Positions 23,834 through 32,037 of a stretch of 64,000 nucleotides of DNA are shown piece by piece. Position 1 is the stretch's first letter; the number at the start of each line of letters is the position of its first letter. The translations under genes and the position numbers were made by a program. The notes under the pieces are model-generated. The model made no database searches. It was not told where the DNA came from and saw only the letters and a list, made by a program, of their open reading frames with translations. Source of the stretch: Kineococcus terrestris (GTDB taxonomy: Bacteria > Actinomycetota > Actinomycetes > Actinomycetales > Kineococcaceae); NCBI RefSeq assembly GCF_041020765.1, contig NZ_JBEUEJ010000009.1; one strand, given 5' to 3'.

Positions 23834-24910
23834 TCAGCGCGCCCGGCCCGCCCGCTCCTCGCGCTCGCCGCGGTCCTCCTCGCCGCGGCGGGCGGCCAGC
23901 AGGCGGCGGAAGGACGCCAGCCGCGCCGGGCCCGCGGCGCCCGCACGGCCGGCCGCCACCCACGCGTCCAGCGCGCAGTCCGGCTCGTCGTGCGTGCACC
24001 CGCGCGGGCACTCCCGCTCGCCCGGCGCCAGGTCGGGGAAGGCCGCCAGCACGGCGCCGGGCTCCACGTGCGCCAGCCCGAAGGAGCGCACGCCGGGGGT
24101 GTCCACGACCCAGCCGCCGCCGGGCAGCGCCAGCATCGCCATCGACGTCGACGTGTGCCGCCCGCGCCCGGTCACGGCGTTCACCGCGCCCGTGGCGCGC
24201 CCCGCGTCCGGCACGAGCGCGTTGACCAGCGTCGACTTGCCCACCCCCGAGTGCCCGACGAGCACGCTGGTGCGCCCCGCCAGGCGCTCGCGCACCGCGT
24301 CCAGCCCGGCCAGCGCACCGTCCTCGCGGCGGGTCACCACGGCGTCCAGGCCCAGCGGCGCCCACGTGGCCAGCACCTCCGCGGCCGGTCGCAGGTCGCC
24401 CTTGGTCAGGCACAGCAGGGCGTCCATGCCCGCGGTGTACGCCGCGACCAGGCAGCGGTCCACCAGCCGCGAGCGCGGCTCGGGGTCGGCCACGGCCGCC
24501 ACGACGACGAGCTGGTCGGCGTTGGCGACGACCACCCGCTCCACCGGGTCGGTGTCGTCCGCGGTGCGCCGCAGCACCGTGCGCCGCTCCTCGATCCGCA
24601 CGATCCGCGCCAGGGTGTCCACCCGCCCGGAGGTGTCGCCCACGAGGGCGACCCGGTCGCCGACGACCACGCCCGTGCGGCCCAGCTCGCGCGCGCGCAT
24701 CGCCGTGACCCGCCGCCCGCCCGGGTCGTCCCCGGCCGCCGCGGGCCCGGTGACCAGGCACGTGGAGCGGCCGCGGTCCACGGCCACCACCAGCGCCGGC
24801 ACGGCGTCGGCGTGCGCGGGGCGCTCCTTGGTGCGCGGGCGCGAGCCCTTCGAGGGGCGCACCCGCACGTCGTCCTCGTCGTAGCGGCGCTGGCGCGCGG
24901 GATGGGCCAC
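23834..24910 (-). CDS. rsgA: Ribosome small-subunit-dependent GTPase A
   Basis: The product is 358 residues. An N-terminal OB-fold region, a circularly permuted GTPase domain (order G4 LTKGD, then G1 GHSGVGKST, then G3 DTPG) and a C-terminal zinc-binding segment (ECPRGCTHDEPDC) are visible. RsgA checks maturation of the 30S subunit. The start GTG 24910 follows the aroA stop by only 8 bases, so the two are co-transcribed, a conserved actinobacterial pairing. It converges on the VKOR gene. Confidence 0.92.
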   Translation of the reverse strand: MAHPARQRRYDEDDVRVRPSKGSRPRTKERPAHADAVPALVVAVDRGRSTCLVTGPAAAGDDPGGRRVTAMRARELGRTGVVVGDRVALVGDTSGRVDTLARIVRIEERRTVLRRTADDTDPVERVVVANADQLVVVAAVADPEPRSRLVDRCLVAAYTAGMDALLCLTKGDLRPAAEVLATWAPLGLDAVVTRREDGALAGLDAVRERLAGRTSVLVGHSGVGKSTLVNALVPDAGRATGAVNAVTGRGRHTSTSMAMLALPGGGWVVDTPGVRSFGLAHVEPGAVLAAFPDLAPGERECPRGCTHDEPDCALDAWVAAGRAGAAGPARLASFRRLLAARRGEEDRGEREERAGRAR

Positions 24911-24918
24911 GGGCGCCC

Positions 24919-26355
24919 TCAGCGCCCGGCCGGCGCGCCGGCCCCGCCGCCCGGCCCGCCCACGTCGCCGCCGGCGAACATCCCCGCCCACATGCCGGGG
25001 AAGTCCGGCAGCGTCTTGCGGGTCGTGGCCACGTCCTCCACGAGCACCCCCCGCACGCGCAGGCCCAGCACCGCGGCCGCGGTCGCCATCCGGTGGTCGT
25101 GGTACGTGCGCACCACGCCCCCGTGCAGGGGGCGCGGGCGCACCAGCAGCCCGTCGGCGGTCTCCTCCGCGTCCCCGCCCAGCGAATTCACCTCGGTGAC
25201 CAGCGCCTTCAGCCGGTCCGTCTCGTGCCCGCGCAGGTGCGCGATCCCGCGCAGCCGCGACGGCGAGCTGGCCAGCGCCGCCAGCGCCGTGATGACGGGT
25301 GCCAGCTCCCCGGCCTCGTGCAGGTCCAGGTCCAGCCCGTACAGCTCGTCGCCGCCCTCCACGAGCAGCCCGTCGCGGTCGAGCGTCACGTCGGCGCCCA
25401 TCTGGTCCAGCACGTCGCGCAGCAGGTCGCCCGCCTGCGTCGTGGACTGCGGCCAGCCGGGCACCCGCACCCGACCGCCCGTCACGGCCGCCGCGGCCAG
25501 GAACGGGCCCGCGTTGGACAAGTCCGGCTCCACCTGCACGTCCAGGGCGTTGACGGTGCCCGGCTCCACGGCCCAGCGGCCCGGGACGGCGTCGTCGACG
25601 ACCACGCCGACGTCGCGCAGGACCTCCACCGTCATCCGCACGTGCGGCTCGCTGGGCAGCGGCGGGCCCTCGTGGACGACCTCCAGGCCCTCGCGGGTGC
25701 GCGCCCCCACCAGCAGCAGCGCCGAGACGAACTGGCTGGAGGCCGAGGCGTCGATGCGCACCGTGCCGCCGCGCAGGCCGCCCGCCGGGCCGCTCACCTC
25801 GAACGGCAGCGTGCCGCGGCCGCCGTCGTCGACCACCGCGCCGAGCTGGCGCAGGCCGTCCACCAGCGCGGCCATCGGGCGCTCGCGGGCGCGCTCGTCG
25901 CCGTCGAAGCGCACCGGCTCGCCGGCCAGGGCCGCCACGGGCGGCAGGAAGCGCATGACGGTGCCGGCCAGGCCGCAGTCGACCCGCCCGCCGCCGCGCA
26001 CGGGCGCCGGGCGCACCACCCAGTCGTCGGGGCCGGCGCCGGACTCCTCGCGCGCGGCCGGGTCCGGGCAGCCCTCCTGCACGTCGGCGCCGAGCTGGCG
26101 CAGCGCGTCGGCCATCAGCCGGGTGTCGCGCGAGACGAGCGGGTCGCGCAGCAGGGAGGGGCGGTCGGCGAGGGCCGCCACGACGAGGTAGCGGTTGGTC
26201 AGCGACTTCGACCCGGGCACGCGGACCACGGCGTCCAGGGGGCCGTCGGCGGTGGGGGCGGGCCACAGCTCGCCGGCGGTGTCCGGCGTCGTCGCCGGGG
26301 AGGTGCCGGGGGAGGTGCTCGCGGGGGTCGGTCGAGGCGCGGGTGAGGGCGTCAC
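24919..26355 (-). CDS. aroA: 3-phosphoshikimate 1-carboxyvinyltransferase (EPSP synthase)
   Basis: The product is 478 residues. After a disordered Pro/Thr/Ser-rich start of about 35 residues come the family motifs VPGSKSLTNR, GLAGTVMRFL, DASASSQFVSALLL, LSNAGPFLAAA and a C-terminal YHDHRMATAAAVLGLR and TTRKTLPDFP. It catalyses the sixth shikimate step, joining PEP to shikimate-3-phosphate. GTG 26355 has AGGA about 8 bases upstream. It is followed by rsgA. The SRAP and sigR genes on the other side complete a block also seen in mycobacteria. Confidence 0.93.
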   Translation of the reverse strand: MTPSPAPRPTPASTSPGTSPATTPDTAGELWPAPTADGPLDAVVRVPGSKSLTNRYLVVAALADRPSLLRDPLVSRDTRLMADALRQLGADVQEGCPDPAAREESGAGPDDWVVRPAPVRGGGRVDCGLAGTVMRFLPPVAALAGEPVRFDGDERARERPMAALVDGLRQLGAVVDDGGRGTLPFEVSGPAGGLRGGTVRIDASASSQFVSALLLVGARTREGLEVVHEGPPLPSEPHVRMTVEVLRDVGVVVDDAVPGRWAVEPGTVNALDVQVEPDLSNAGPFLAAAAVTGGRVRVPGWPQSTTQAGDLLRDVLDQMGADVTLDRDGLLVEGGDELYGLDLDLHEAGELAPVITALAALASSPSRLRGIAHLRGHETDRLKALVTEVNSLGGDAEETADGLLVRPRPLHGGVVRTYHDHRMATAAAVLGLRVRGVLVEDVATTRKTLPDFPGMWAGMFAGGDVGGPGGGAGAPAGR

Positions 26356-26439
26356 CGCACCATCCTGGCAGCCGTCCGCGGCACCTCCCACCCGGCTCCC
26401 GCTCGTCCGGCGGGGGGCGGGAGGCGCCGGGCGGGCGCC

Positions 26440-26967
26440 TCAGGCGACCTTGGCGGCGGCCAGCTGCAGCTCGCGGCGGCCGGCGTGCGCGGCGCGGCCG
26501 GCCTCGCGGGCGGCCAGCTTCGCGGCGCGCTTGGCGTCGCGGCCGGCGCGCTGCGAGCGCCACAGCGCCCCGGGCTTGCCGGCGGTGTCCACGGCGGCCA
26601 GCAGGGCGCCGCCGAGCAGGCCGACGTCCTTGAGGAAGTCCTCCAGGACCCCCGCGCGCACGGCCTTGTCCTTCTCGGTCCAGAACGGGTGGGCGACGTA
26701 GGCGGTGGGGGCGGCCGTGACCACGAGGGCGATCGAGGCCAGCCGGGGCGCGCGGCCGAGGGCCAGGAGCACGCCGGCGCCGGCCATCACCGCGCCGTTG
26801 AGGCGCACCAGCAGCACCGGGTCGTCGGGCAGGCCCAGGCCGGTGGCCGCGTCGGTGATCGGCTCGGCGGCCGGGGCGATGTCGGCGGCGCCCCGGACCT
26901 GGTCGATGCCGGTCTTGACGAAGGCCGCGGCGAGCATCGGGCGGGCAAGGCGTCGCACCAGAGTCAT
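26440..26967 (-). CDS. DoxX-family membrane protein
   Basis: The product is 175 residues with four hydrophobic segments and a long Ala/Arg-rich cytosolic tail after about residue 135 (KRAAKLAAREAGRAAHAGRR). The N-terminus RRLARPMLAAAFVKTGIDQVRG and the second segment LLVRLNGAVMAGAGVLLALGR match DoxX proteins. In mycobacteria a DoxX partner acts with SseA/SodA in oxidative defence, but those genes are not seen here. The basic tail is longer than usual. ATG 26967 is immediately after nagA on the same strand (26 bp gap). Confidence 0.8.
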   Translation of the reverse strand: MTLVRRLARPMLAAAFVKTGIDQVRGAADIAPAAEPITDAATGLGLPDDPVLLVRLNGAVMAGAGVLLALGRAPRLASIALVVTAAPTAYVAHPFWTEKDKAVRAGVLEDFLKDVGLLGGALLAAVDTAGKPGALWRSQRAGRDAKRAAKLAAREAGRAAHAGRRELQLAAAKVA

Positions 26968-26993
26968 GGGAGTTGCCTACCGCATCGGGGTGA

Positions 26994-28187
26994 TCACCGC
27001 ACGGGGGAGGGGCGCAGGACCGCGGGCAGCGGCGAGCACTCGACCCGCACCGGGCGCAGGTGCTCGTCCAGCAGGACGAGGTCGGCCAGGGCCCCCGGCG
27101 CGAGGCGGCCGGCGTCGCGCAGGCCGAGCGCGCCGGCGGGCACCGAGGTCAGCGCGCGCACGAGCTCCGGCAGCGCGAGGCCGGCGGCCGCCCCGACGCG
27201 CAGCGCGCGGTCCTGGGTCAGCGTGGAGCCGGCCAGCACCGCGGTGCCCGCCACGACCGCGCGCCCGCCGCCGACGTCCACCTCCACGCCCCCCAGGCGG
27301 TAGCGCCCGTCCGCGGCGCCCGCCGCGGCGACGGCGTCGGTGACCAGCGCCACCCGGCCGGGGGCCGCGGCCAGCAGGAGCCGGGCCACGAGCGGGTGCA
27401 CGTGCTCGCCGTCCAGGACCAGCTCGCACACCACGCGCGGGTCGGCCGCCGCGACGGGCACGGGGCCGGGGTCGCGGTGGTGCACGCCCGGCACGGCGTT
27501 GAAGGCGTGCGTCAGCAGCCGCGCCCCGGCGTCGAAGGCCGCCCGGGCCGCGTCCGCGCCGGCGTCGGTGTGCCCGAGGGCGACGACCGCGCCGGCGTCC
27601 AGGAACCGGGCCGCCGCCCGCGCCGCCCCCGGCCGCAGCGGGTCCAGGGTCACCTGGCGCAGCGTCCCGCGGGCGGCGCGCACGAGCCGCTCGACGGCCT
27701 CCGGGGCCGGGTCGCGCAGGTGCCGCTCGGCGTGCGCGCCGCGGCGGGCCGCGCCGAGGAACGGGCCCTCCAGGTGGCTGCCGAGCAGGTGCGGGGCGCC
27801 GGGCAGGAGGTCGGCCACCCCGGCCAGGCGGCCCGCGAGGACGTCGACGTCGTCGGAGACGAAGCTGACCACCCCGCGCGTGGTGCCGTGCGCGCGGTGC
27901 AGCTCCGCGGCGGCCAGGACGGCGTCCGGGCCGTCCTCGTGCGCGCGCCCGCCGCCGCCGTGCCGGTGCAGGTCGACGAAGCCCGGCACCAGCCACGCCC
28001 CGGCGGCGTCGACGACCTCAGCGCCGCGCGCGTGCGCGCGCCAGCCGCCGCCCGCGCCGACGGCCGTGACGCGCCCGCCGCCGGCGGCCGCCCACCCGTC
28101 CTCGCGGACCGGGCCGCCCAGGCCGTCCAGCAGCCGGGCGCCGTGCACGACGAGCGGCCCGGCGCCGACCCGCACCCGGGCGCTCAC
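26994..28187 (-). CDS. nagA: N-acetylglucosamine-6-phosphate deacetylase
   Basis: The product is 397 residues of the amidohydrolase superfamily. DLHRHGGGG carries the HxH metal site near residue 72, and HLEGPFLG carries the metal-binding Glu. Downstream are GHTDA, THAFNA and VTDAVAAAG with the catalytic Asp. It removes acetate from GlcNAc-6-phosphate in cell-wall recycling or chitin use. GTG 28187 starts it. No nagB or PTS gene is adjacent. It is divergent from the SRAP gene. Confidence 0.88.
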   Translation of the reverse strand: MSARVRVGAGPLVVHGARLLDGLGGPVREDGWAAAGGGRVTAVGAGGGWRAHARGAEVVDAAGAWLVPGFVDLHRHGGGGRAHEDGPDAVLAAAELHRAHGTTRGVVSFVSDDVDVLAGRLAGVADLLPGAPHLLGSHLEGPFLGAARRGAHAERHLRDPAPEAVERLVRAARGTLRQVTLDPLRPGAARAAARFLDAGAVVALGHTDAGADAARAAFDAGARLLTHAFNAVPGVHHRDPGPVPVAAADPRVVCELVLDGEHVHPLVARLLLAAAPGRVALVTDAVAAAGAADGRYRLGGVEVDVGGGRAVVAGTAVLAGSTLTQDRALRVGAAAGLALPELVRALTSVPAGALGLRDAGRLAPGALADLVLLDEHLRPVRVECSPLPAVLRPSPVR

Positions 28188-28351
28188 GCGGGAGCCCGGC
28201 GGCGCGGTGGCCGGGCGGGCGTGGTGGGCGCAGCGGGCACGGCGTCCTCCGGGCGGGTCGGCGAGGTCCCGACGCTAGGGGCGCGGGCCGGTGCCGGGCG
28301 GCCGGGCGCGCCGGGGGGCCGCGTGTCGCACCCGGGTGCTGGACTGTCCCC

Positions 28352-29170
28352 ATGTGCGGCCGCTACGCCCTGCGCCGGGACCTGGACGACCTCGTCGAGG
28401 AGTTCGAGGTGGACGACGACACGCTCTCCGGGGCGCCGGAGGGGACGGTGACGCGCTCGCTGAACACCGCGCCCACCACCACCCCGCCCGTCGTGCTCGA
28501 GCGCGCCCGCAAGGAGGACCCGGACGGCCCGCCGACGCGGTCCCTGCGGGCGCTGCGCTGGGGCCTGGTGCCCGGCTGGTCCAAGGACGCCACCGGCGGC
28601 CCGCGGATGGTCAACGCCCGCGTCGAGACCCTGCTGGACAAGCCGTCGTTCTCCCGCGCGGCCCTGGCCCGCCGCTGCCTGGTCCCGGTGGACGCCTGGT
28701 ACGAGTGGCAGGTCAGCCCCGTGGAGCCGCCCGCCGGCGGCAAGCCGCGCAAGCAGCCGTTCGCCGTCGGCGCCCGCGACGGCTCCGTCCTCTCCCTCGG
28801 CGGGGTGTACGAGTTCTGGCGCGACCCGCAGCGCGCCGACGACGACCCGGCCCGCTGGCTGGTGTCCTTCGCGATCGTCACCAAGGCCGCCGAACCGGGC
28901 CTGGACCGCCTGCACGAGCGCATGCCGCTGGTCGTGCCGCGCGACCTGCGCGACGCCTGGCTCGACCCGGCCCTGGACGAGCGCGAGGACGTCGAGGCGC
29001 TGCTGGACGCGGTGCCCGGCGACCTGTTCGAGCACCTGCTGGACGCCCACCCCGTCTCCCGCCGGGTGGGCGACGTGCGCGCGAAGGACGAGCACCTGCT
29101 CGACCCCGCCGCGCCGGAGGAGCTGGAGGGCGTCGTCGACCTGCGCACCGGTAAGCTGCTGGGCGCCTGA
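28352..29170 (+). CDS. SOS-response-associated peptidase (SRAP/YedK/HMCES)
   Basis: The product is 272 residues starting MCGRYAL. C2 becomes the N-terminal nucleophile after Met removal and forms a thiazolidine cross-link with abasic sites in single-stranded DNA. Further conserved elements are NARVE (about 89), WYEWQ (about 116) and LHERMPLVV (about 190), giving Asn, Glu and His of the active site. There is an insert of acidic residues near 55-62. It is divergent from nagA and upstream of sigR. Confidence 0.92.
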   Translation: MCGRYALRRDLDDLVEEFEVDDDTLSGAPEGTVTRSLNTAPTTTPPVVLERARKEDPDGPPTRSLRALRWGLVPGWSKDATGGPRMVNARVETLLDKPSFSRAALARRCLVPVDAWYEWQVSPVEPPAGGKPRKQPFAVGARDGSVLSLGGVYEFWRDPQRADDDPARWLVSFAIVTKAAEPGLDRLHERMPLVVPRDLRDAWLDPALDEREDVEALLDAVPGDLFEHLLDAHPVSRRVGDVRAKDEHLLDPAAPEELEGVVDLRTGKLLGA

Positions 29171-29185
29171 GCGCCCGCCCGCGCC

Positions 29186-29211
29186 GGAACAAGCCCCCGC
29201 GGGGGCGTGTT
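29186..29211 (+). promoter_or_regulatory. SigR-type promoter (GGAAC-N18-GTT) of sigR
   Basis: GGAAC at 29186-29190 and GTT at 29209-29211 are 18 bases apart, matching the SigR/SigH consensus. Transcription should begin about 29217-29221, at or next to ATG 29221 in frame with sigR. It implies autoregulation of sigR on disulfide stress. Confidence 0.8.
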
Positions 29212-29220
29212 GGGACGGTC

Positions 29221-29412
29221 ATGCTGCTGGCACTGCGAACCCCGGCCGCGCCGGGCGTCCCGGGCGCGGCGGAGCGGACCGCCCCGGCGGGGACCCGCCC
29301 GCCGCGGGACCCCGCTCGCCGCACCGCGCCGGGCCCGGCGGGCCGCCCCCGCACCGGCCGCGCCGGGCTCCGCGGACGCCCCGGAGCCCCCCAGCGTCTA
29401 GGCTCGGCCGCG
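29221..29412 (+). other. In-frame 64-codon N-terminal extension of SigR from the SigR-type promoter
   Basis: ATG 29221 is the first base or so of the predicted SigR-dependent transcript and reads without a stop into sigR, adding 64 Pro/Ala/Gly/Arg-rich residues. Streptomyces coelicolor makes an unstable SigR isoform with an N-terminal extension from an equivalent promoter. The extended form here is inferred, not shown. Confidence 0.5.
29399..29404 (+). promoter_or_regulatory. Proximal -10 box (TAGGCT) of sigR
   Basis: TAGGCT ends 8 bases before ATG 29413, giving a basal, probably leaderless, transcript for the short SigR form. Confidence 0.5.
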
Positions 29413-30036
29413 ATGACCGAGCAGACCTCGCGGGCCCCGTCGGAGGAGACCGCGGACGACCGGGCCGCGCGCTTCGAGCGCGACGCGCTGCCCTTCCTCG
29501 ACCAGCTGTACTCCGCGGCGCTGCGCATGACGCGCAACCCCGCCGACGCCGAGGACCTGGTCCAGGACGCCTTCGCGAAGGCCTACGCCGCCTTCCACCA
29601 GTACGCGCCGGGCACCAACCTCAAGGCCTGGCTGTACCGGATCCTCACCAACACGTACATCAACACCTACCGCAAGAAGCAGCGCGAGCCGCAGCAGTCG
29701 CACTCGGACGAGATCGAGGACTGGCAGCTCGCGCGGGCGGAGTCCCACACGTCCTCCGGCCTGCGCTCGGCCGAGACCGAGGCGCTGGACCACCTGCCGG
29801 ACACCGACGTGAAGCGGGCCCTGCAGCAGGTGCCGGAGGACTTCCGGATGGCGGTGTACCTCGCCGACGTCGAGGGCTTCGCCTACAAGGAGATCGCCGA
29901 GATCATGGGCACCCCCATCGGGACGGTGATGTCCCGCCTGCACCGCGGCCGTCGCCAGCTGCGCGAGCTGCTGCGCGACTACGCCGTCGACCGCGGGGTG
30001 TCGGGGGCCGTGCGGGAGACGGAGGGCGCGTCGTGA
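29413..30036 (+). CDS. sigR: ECF sigma factor SigR/SigH (disulfide stress)
   Basis: The product is 207 residues. Region 2 (DQLYSAALRMTRNPADAEDLVQDAF, split here) and region 4 (VPEDFRMAVYLADVEGFAYKEIAEIMGTPIGTVMSRLHRGRR, split) are clear and typical of ECF12 sigma factors. It directs thioredoxin and mycothiol-related genes on oxidation in actinobacteria. The anti-sigma gene overlaps by 4 bp (GTGA). Two promoters are predicted, one autoregulatory. ATG 29413 is the short-form start. In mycobacteria the orthologous sigH is close to aroA and the SRAP gene, as here. Confidence 0.93.
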   Translation: MTEQTSRAPSEETADDRAARFERDALPFLDQLYSAALRMTRNPADAEDLVQDAFAKAYAAFHQYAPGTNLKAWLYRILTNTYINTYRKKQREPQQSHSDEIEDWQLARAESHTSSGLRSAETEALDHLPDTDVKRALQQVPEDFRMAVYLADVEGFAYKEIAEIMGTPIGTVMSRLHRGRRQLRELLRDYAVDRGVSGAVRETEGAS

Positions 30037-30320
30037 GCGGGACCACCGAGGGCACGCAGGAGTCGCGGGAGCACGCCGTCGACCGCTGCCGGGAGGTGCT
30101 GGACCGGGCGTTCGAGTACCTGGACGGCGAGATGGCCGACCTGGACTGCGACCGGCTGCGCTCGCACCTGGCCGAGTGCGCCAGCTGCGTGCAGCAGCTG
30201 GCCGAGGACGAGCAGCTCAAGCGGGCGATCCGCGACGGCTGCCCGTGCGAGAGCGCGCCGGAGCAGCTGCGCGCGCGGATCCTCGTGCAGATCACCGAGG
30301 TGCGCGCCGTCATCTCCTGA
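30033..30320 (+). CDS. rsrA: Zinc-associated anti-sigma factor RsrA/RshA
   Basis: The product is 95 residues. The zinc-associated anti-sigma motif is HLAECASC (H45-x3-C49-x2-C52) with C19 placed 26 residues before the His, exactly as C11 and H37 in RsrA; C70 and C72 match the C-terminal pair. Zinc-bound reduced protein holds SigR; oxidation forms a disulfide and releases it. Its GTG overlaps the sigR stop, so they are coupled. The tail RILVQITEVRAVIS ends just before a tandem duplication that contains the stop codon. Confidence 0.93.
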   Translation: MSGTTEGTQESREHAVDRCREVLDRAFEYLDGEMADLDCDRLRSHLAECASCVQQLAEDEQLKRAIRDGCPCESAPEQLRARILVQITEVRAVIS

Positions 30321-30355
30321 CGGCCGCCCCCGCAGTTGACGGCCGCCCCCGCAGC
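30318..30355 (+). repeat. 19-bp tandem duplication starting at the rsrA stop codon
   Basis: TGACGGCCGCCCCCGCAG plus one base is repeated directly (30318-30336 and 30337-30355). The first TGA is the rsrA stop. The second copy lies in the trailer, so the coding sequence is unaffected. Confidence 0.9.
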
Positions 30356-30364
30356 GCCACCGGT

Positions 30365-30408
30365 ACGACGAGGGGCCCCGGACCGCTCGGTCCGGGGCCC
30401 CTCGTCGT
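30365..30408 (+). terminator. Strong hairpin terminator after rsrA
   Basis: A 20-bp perfect stem (ACGACGAGGGGCCCCGGACC and its complement) has the loop GCTC. It separates convergent rsrA and the bL37 gene and can act on both strands. Confidence 0.9.
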
Positions 30409-30438
30409 GCGCGCCCGGTCTCGCACCGGGCCCGCGGC

Positions 30439-30513
30439 TCAGGCGTTGGGGCGGTTGCCGTGGTTGGCGGCGTTGCCCTTGCGCGAGCGGCGCTTGCGGC
30501 CTCGCTTGCTCAT
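30439..30513 (-). CDS. Ribosomal protein bL37-like (AURKAIP1/COX24 domain), 24 residues
   Basis: The whole protein is 24 residues, over a third Lys and Arg, with the sequence pattern SKRGRKRRSRKGNAANHG followed by NRPNA. It matches the tiny basic ribosomal proteins found in actinobacterial 50S particles. ATG 30513 has AAGGAG 6-7 bases upstream. Such short genes are often left unannotated. It is divergent from pilT. Confidence 0.9.
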   Translation of the reverse strand: MSKRGRKRRSRKGNAANHGNRPNA

Positions 30514-30571
30514 GAGCTGCTCCTTCCTGCTCGATCGGACCGGCGTCCATGCTCCCACGGGGGGAGGGGGC

Positions 30572-30599
30572 TCAAGGCCGCGGGGCGCGGCGCCGATGC
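30572..30599 (+). promoter_or_regulatory. Motility-sigma-like promoter of pilT (TCAA-N16-GCCGATGC)
   Basis: TCAA at 30572-30575 and GCCGATGC at 30592-30599 have a 16-base spacer, as in WhiG/FliA-type promoters (TAAA-N15/16-GCCGATAA). GTG 30607 starts 7 bases later, so the transcript would be leaderless. The same pattern lies before both MCP genes. Confidence 0.7.
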
Positions 30600-30606
30600 C
30601 TCACCG

Positions 30607-31722
30607 GTGACGATCACGGAGCAGGCGGCCACCGCCGGCGCGGAGGCGCTCATCACGCCGTACCTGCGCGCTCTCGTGGAGCTGCGCGGCTCGGACCTGC
30701 ACCTGAAGGCCGGGTCGCCGCCGCGGGTGCGCATCGACGGCCGGCTGCGCGCCCTGCAGGCGCCGCCGCTGACCCCGGAGCTGACCGAGCTGATGCTCGC
30801 GCAGGTCCTGCGCGCCGACCTCGTCGAGGAGTTCGCCCGCACCCACGAGGCGGACTTCGCCCACTCCCTGCCCGGGGGCGCCGGCCGCTTCCGCGTCAAC
30901 GCCTACCGCCAGCGCGGCTCCGTCGGCATGGTCCTGCGCCGGGTCGCCGCCCAGGCCGTGCCGCTGTCCGCGCTGGGCGTGCCGCCCGTCCTGGAGCAGC
31001 TGGCGCTGGAGCACCGCGGCCTGCTGCTGGTCACCGGGCCGACCGGCTCGGGCAAGACCACGACGCTGGCCGGGATGATCGACCACGTCAACTCCGTGCG
31101 CGAGAAGAACATCGTCACCATCGAGGACCCCATCGAGGTCCTGCACGCCGACAAGCTGTCGATGATCAGCCAGCGCGAGGTGCGGCTGGACACCGCCGAC
31201 TTCACCACGGCCCTGCGCGCGGCGATGCGCCAGGACCCCGACGTCATCCTCGTCGGCGAGATGCGCGACCAGGAGACCGTCAAGGCGGCGCTGTCCGCCG
31301 CGGAGACCGGCCACTTCGTCATGTCGACGCTGCACACCATCGACGCCGCTGAGACGATCTCCCGCATCATCGACTTCTTCCCCCCGCACGAGCAGAAGCA
31401 GGTGCGCCTCGCCCTGGCCGGCTCGCTGCGCGGCATCGTCTGCCAGCGCCTGGTCCCGCGCGCCGACGGGCAGGGCCGCTGCGTGGTCATGGAGGTCTGC
31501 GTCAACACCGGCCGCGTCGCCGACGCCATCGCCGACCCCGACAAGACCCACCACATCACCGACCTCGTCCGCGAGGGCGGGTACTACCACATGCAGACCT
31601 TCGACCAGCACCTCGTGGCGCTGGTGCGCGACGGGATCGTCACGCTGGAGGACGCCCAGCAGGCGGCGTCCAGCCCGCACGACCTCGCCGTCGAGCTGCG
31701 CCGCCTCGGCCTGGTCGCCTGA
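30607..31722 (+). CDS. pilT: Type IV pilus retraction ATPase PilT
   Basis: The product is 371 residues. An N-terminal PAS-like domain (about 1-110) precedes the secretion-ATPase core: Walker A GPTGSGKT (144-151), Asp box, Walker B with E218 (VILVGEMRD), and His box ETGHFVMSTLHT (234-245). AAETIS...RIIDFFP is diagnostic of PilT rather than PilB or GspE. It depolymerises type IV pili for twitching. GTG 30607 is preceded by the motility-like promoter; no other pil gene is in the window. A 13-bp hairpin ends it. Confidence 0.9.
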   Translation: MTITEQAATAGAEALITPYLRALVELRGSDLHLKAGSPPRVRIDGRLRALQAPPLTPELTELMLAQVLRADLVEEFARTHEADFAHSLPGGAGRFRVNAYRQRGSVGMVLRRVAAQAVPLSALGVPPVLEQLALEHRGLLLVTGPTGSGKTTTLAGMIDHVNSVREKNIVTIEDPIEVLHADKLSMISQREVRLDTADFTTALRAAMRQDPDVILVGEMRDQETVKAALSAAETGHFVMSTLHTIDAAETISRIIDFFPPHEQKQVRLALAGSLRGIVCQRLVPRADGQGRCVVMEVCVNTGRVADAIADPDKTHHITDLVREGGYYHMQTFDQHLVALVRDGIVTLEDAQQAASSPHDLAVELRRLGLVA

Positions 31723-31728
31723 CGCCCG

Positions 31729-31760
31729 GGCGCCGCGGGAGCCGCTGCTCCCGCGGCGCC
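31729..31760 (+). terminator. Hairpin terminator after pilT
   Basis: A perfect 13-bp stem (GGCGCCGCGGGAG / CTCCCGCGGCGCC) has a 6-base loop, between convergent genes. Confidence 0.75.
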
Positions 31761-31781
31761 GTCCGTCAGCGCCGTCCGTCA
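31756..31781. repeat. 13-bp tandem duplication across a stop codon
   Basis: Two exact copies of GCGCCGTCCGTCA abut. The inner copy holds the stop codon (31779-31781) of the 73-residue membrane protein gene on the minus strand. Confidence 0.85.
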
Positions 31782-32000
31782 GCGCCGGGCGGTGGCGCGC
31801 TCGCGGCGCGCCGGCCGGTCGGGCCGCGGGGGCGGGCCGTCCCAGCCGCGGCCGTCGTCCCAGCCCTCGTCCCAGCCGCCGGAGGCGCGGGTGTCCGCGC
31901 CCAGCCACCAGGCGAGCGGTCCGAGCAGCGGGGGCAGCAGCAGCAGGGCCAGCCAGAACCAGTCGTCGAGGGCGAGGCCGAGCACCGTGGTCGTCGTCAT
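31779..32000 (-). CDS. Small membrane protein, 73 residues
   Basis: After MTTTTVLGLALDD comes one hydrophobic hairpin-like stretch (WFWLALLLLPPLLGPLAWWLG) and then an acidic Trp/Asp/Gly segment (GGWDEGWDDGRGWDGP) and an Arg/Pro tail. The N-terminal half resembles PLD-nuclease N-terminal (PLDc_N) membrane helices but is short. ATG 32000 has a GGGGG-rich site upstream. It is divergent from the AraC-type regulator, which is 102 bp away. The function is unknown. Confidence 0.6.
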   Translation of the reverse strand: MTTTTVLGLALDDWFWLALLLLPPLLGPLAWWLGADTRASGGWDEGWDDGRGWDGPPPRPDRPARRERATARR

Positions 32001-32037
32001 GCCCCCGAGACTGCCGCCGCGACGGCCGCCCGCCGAG

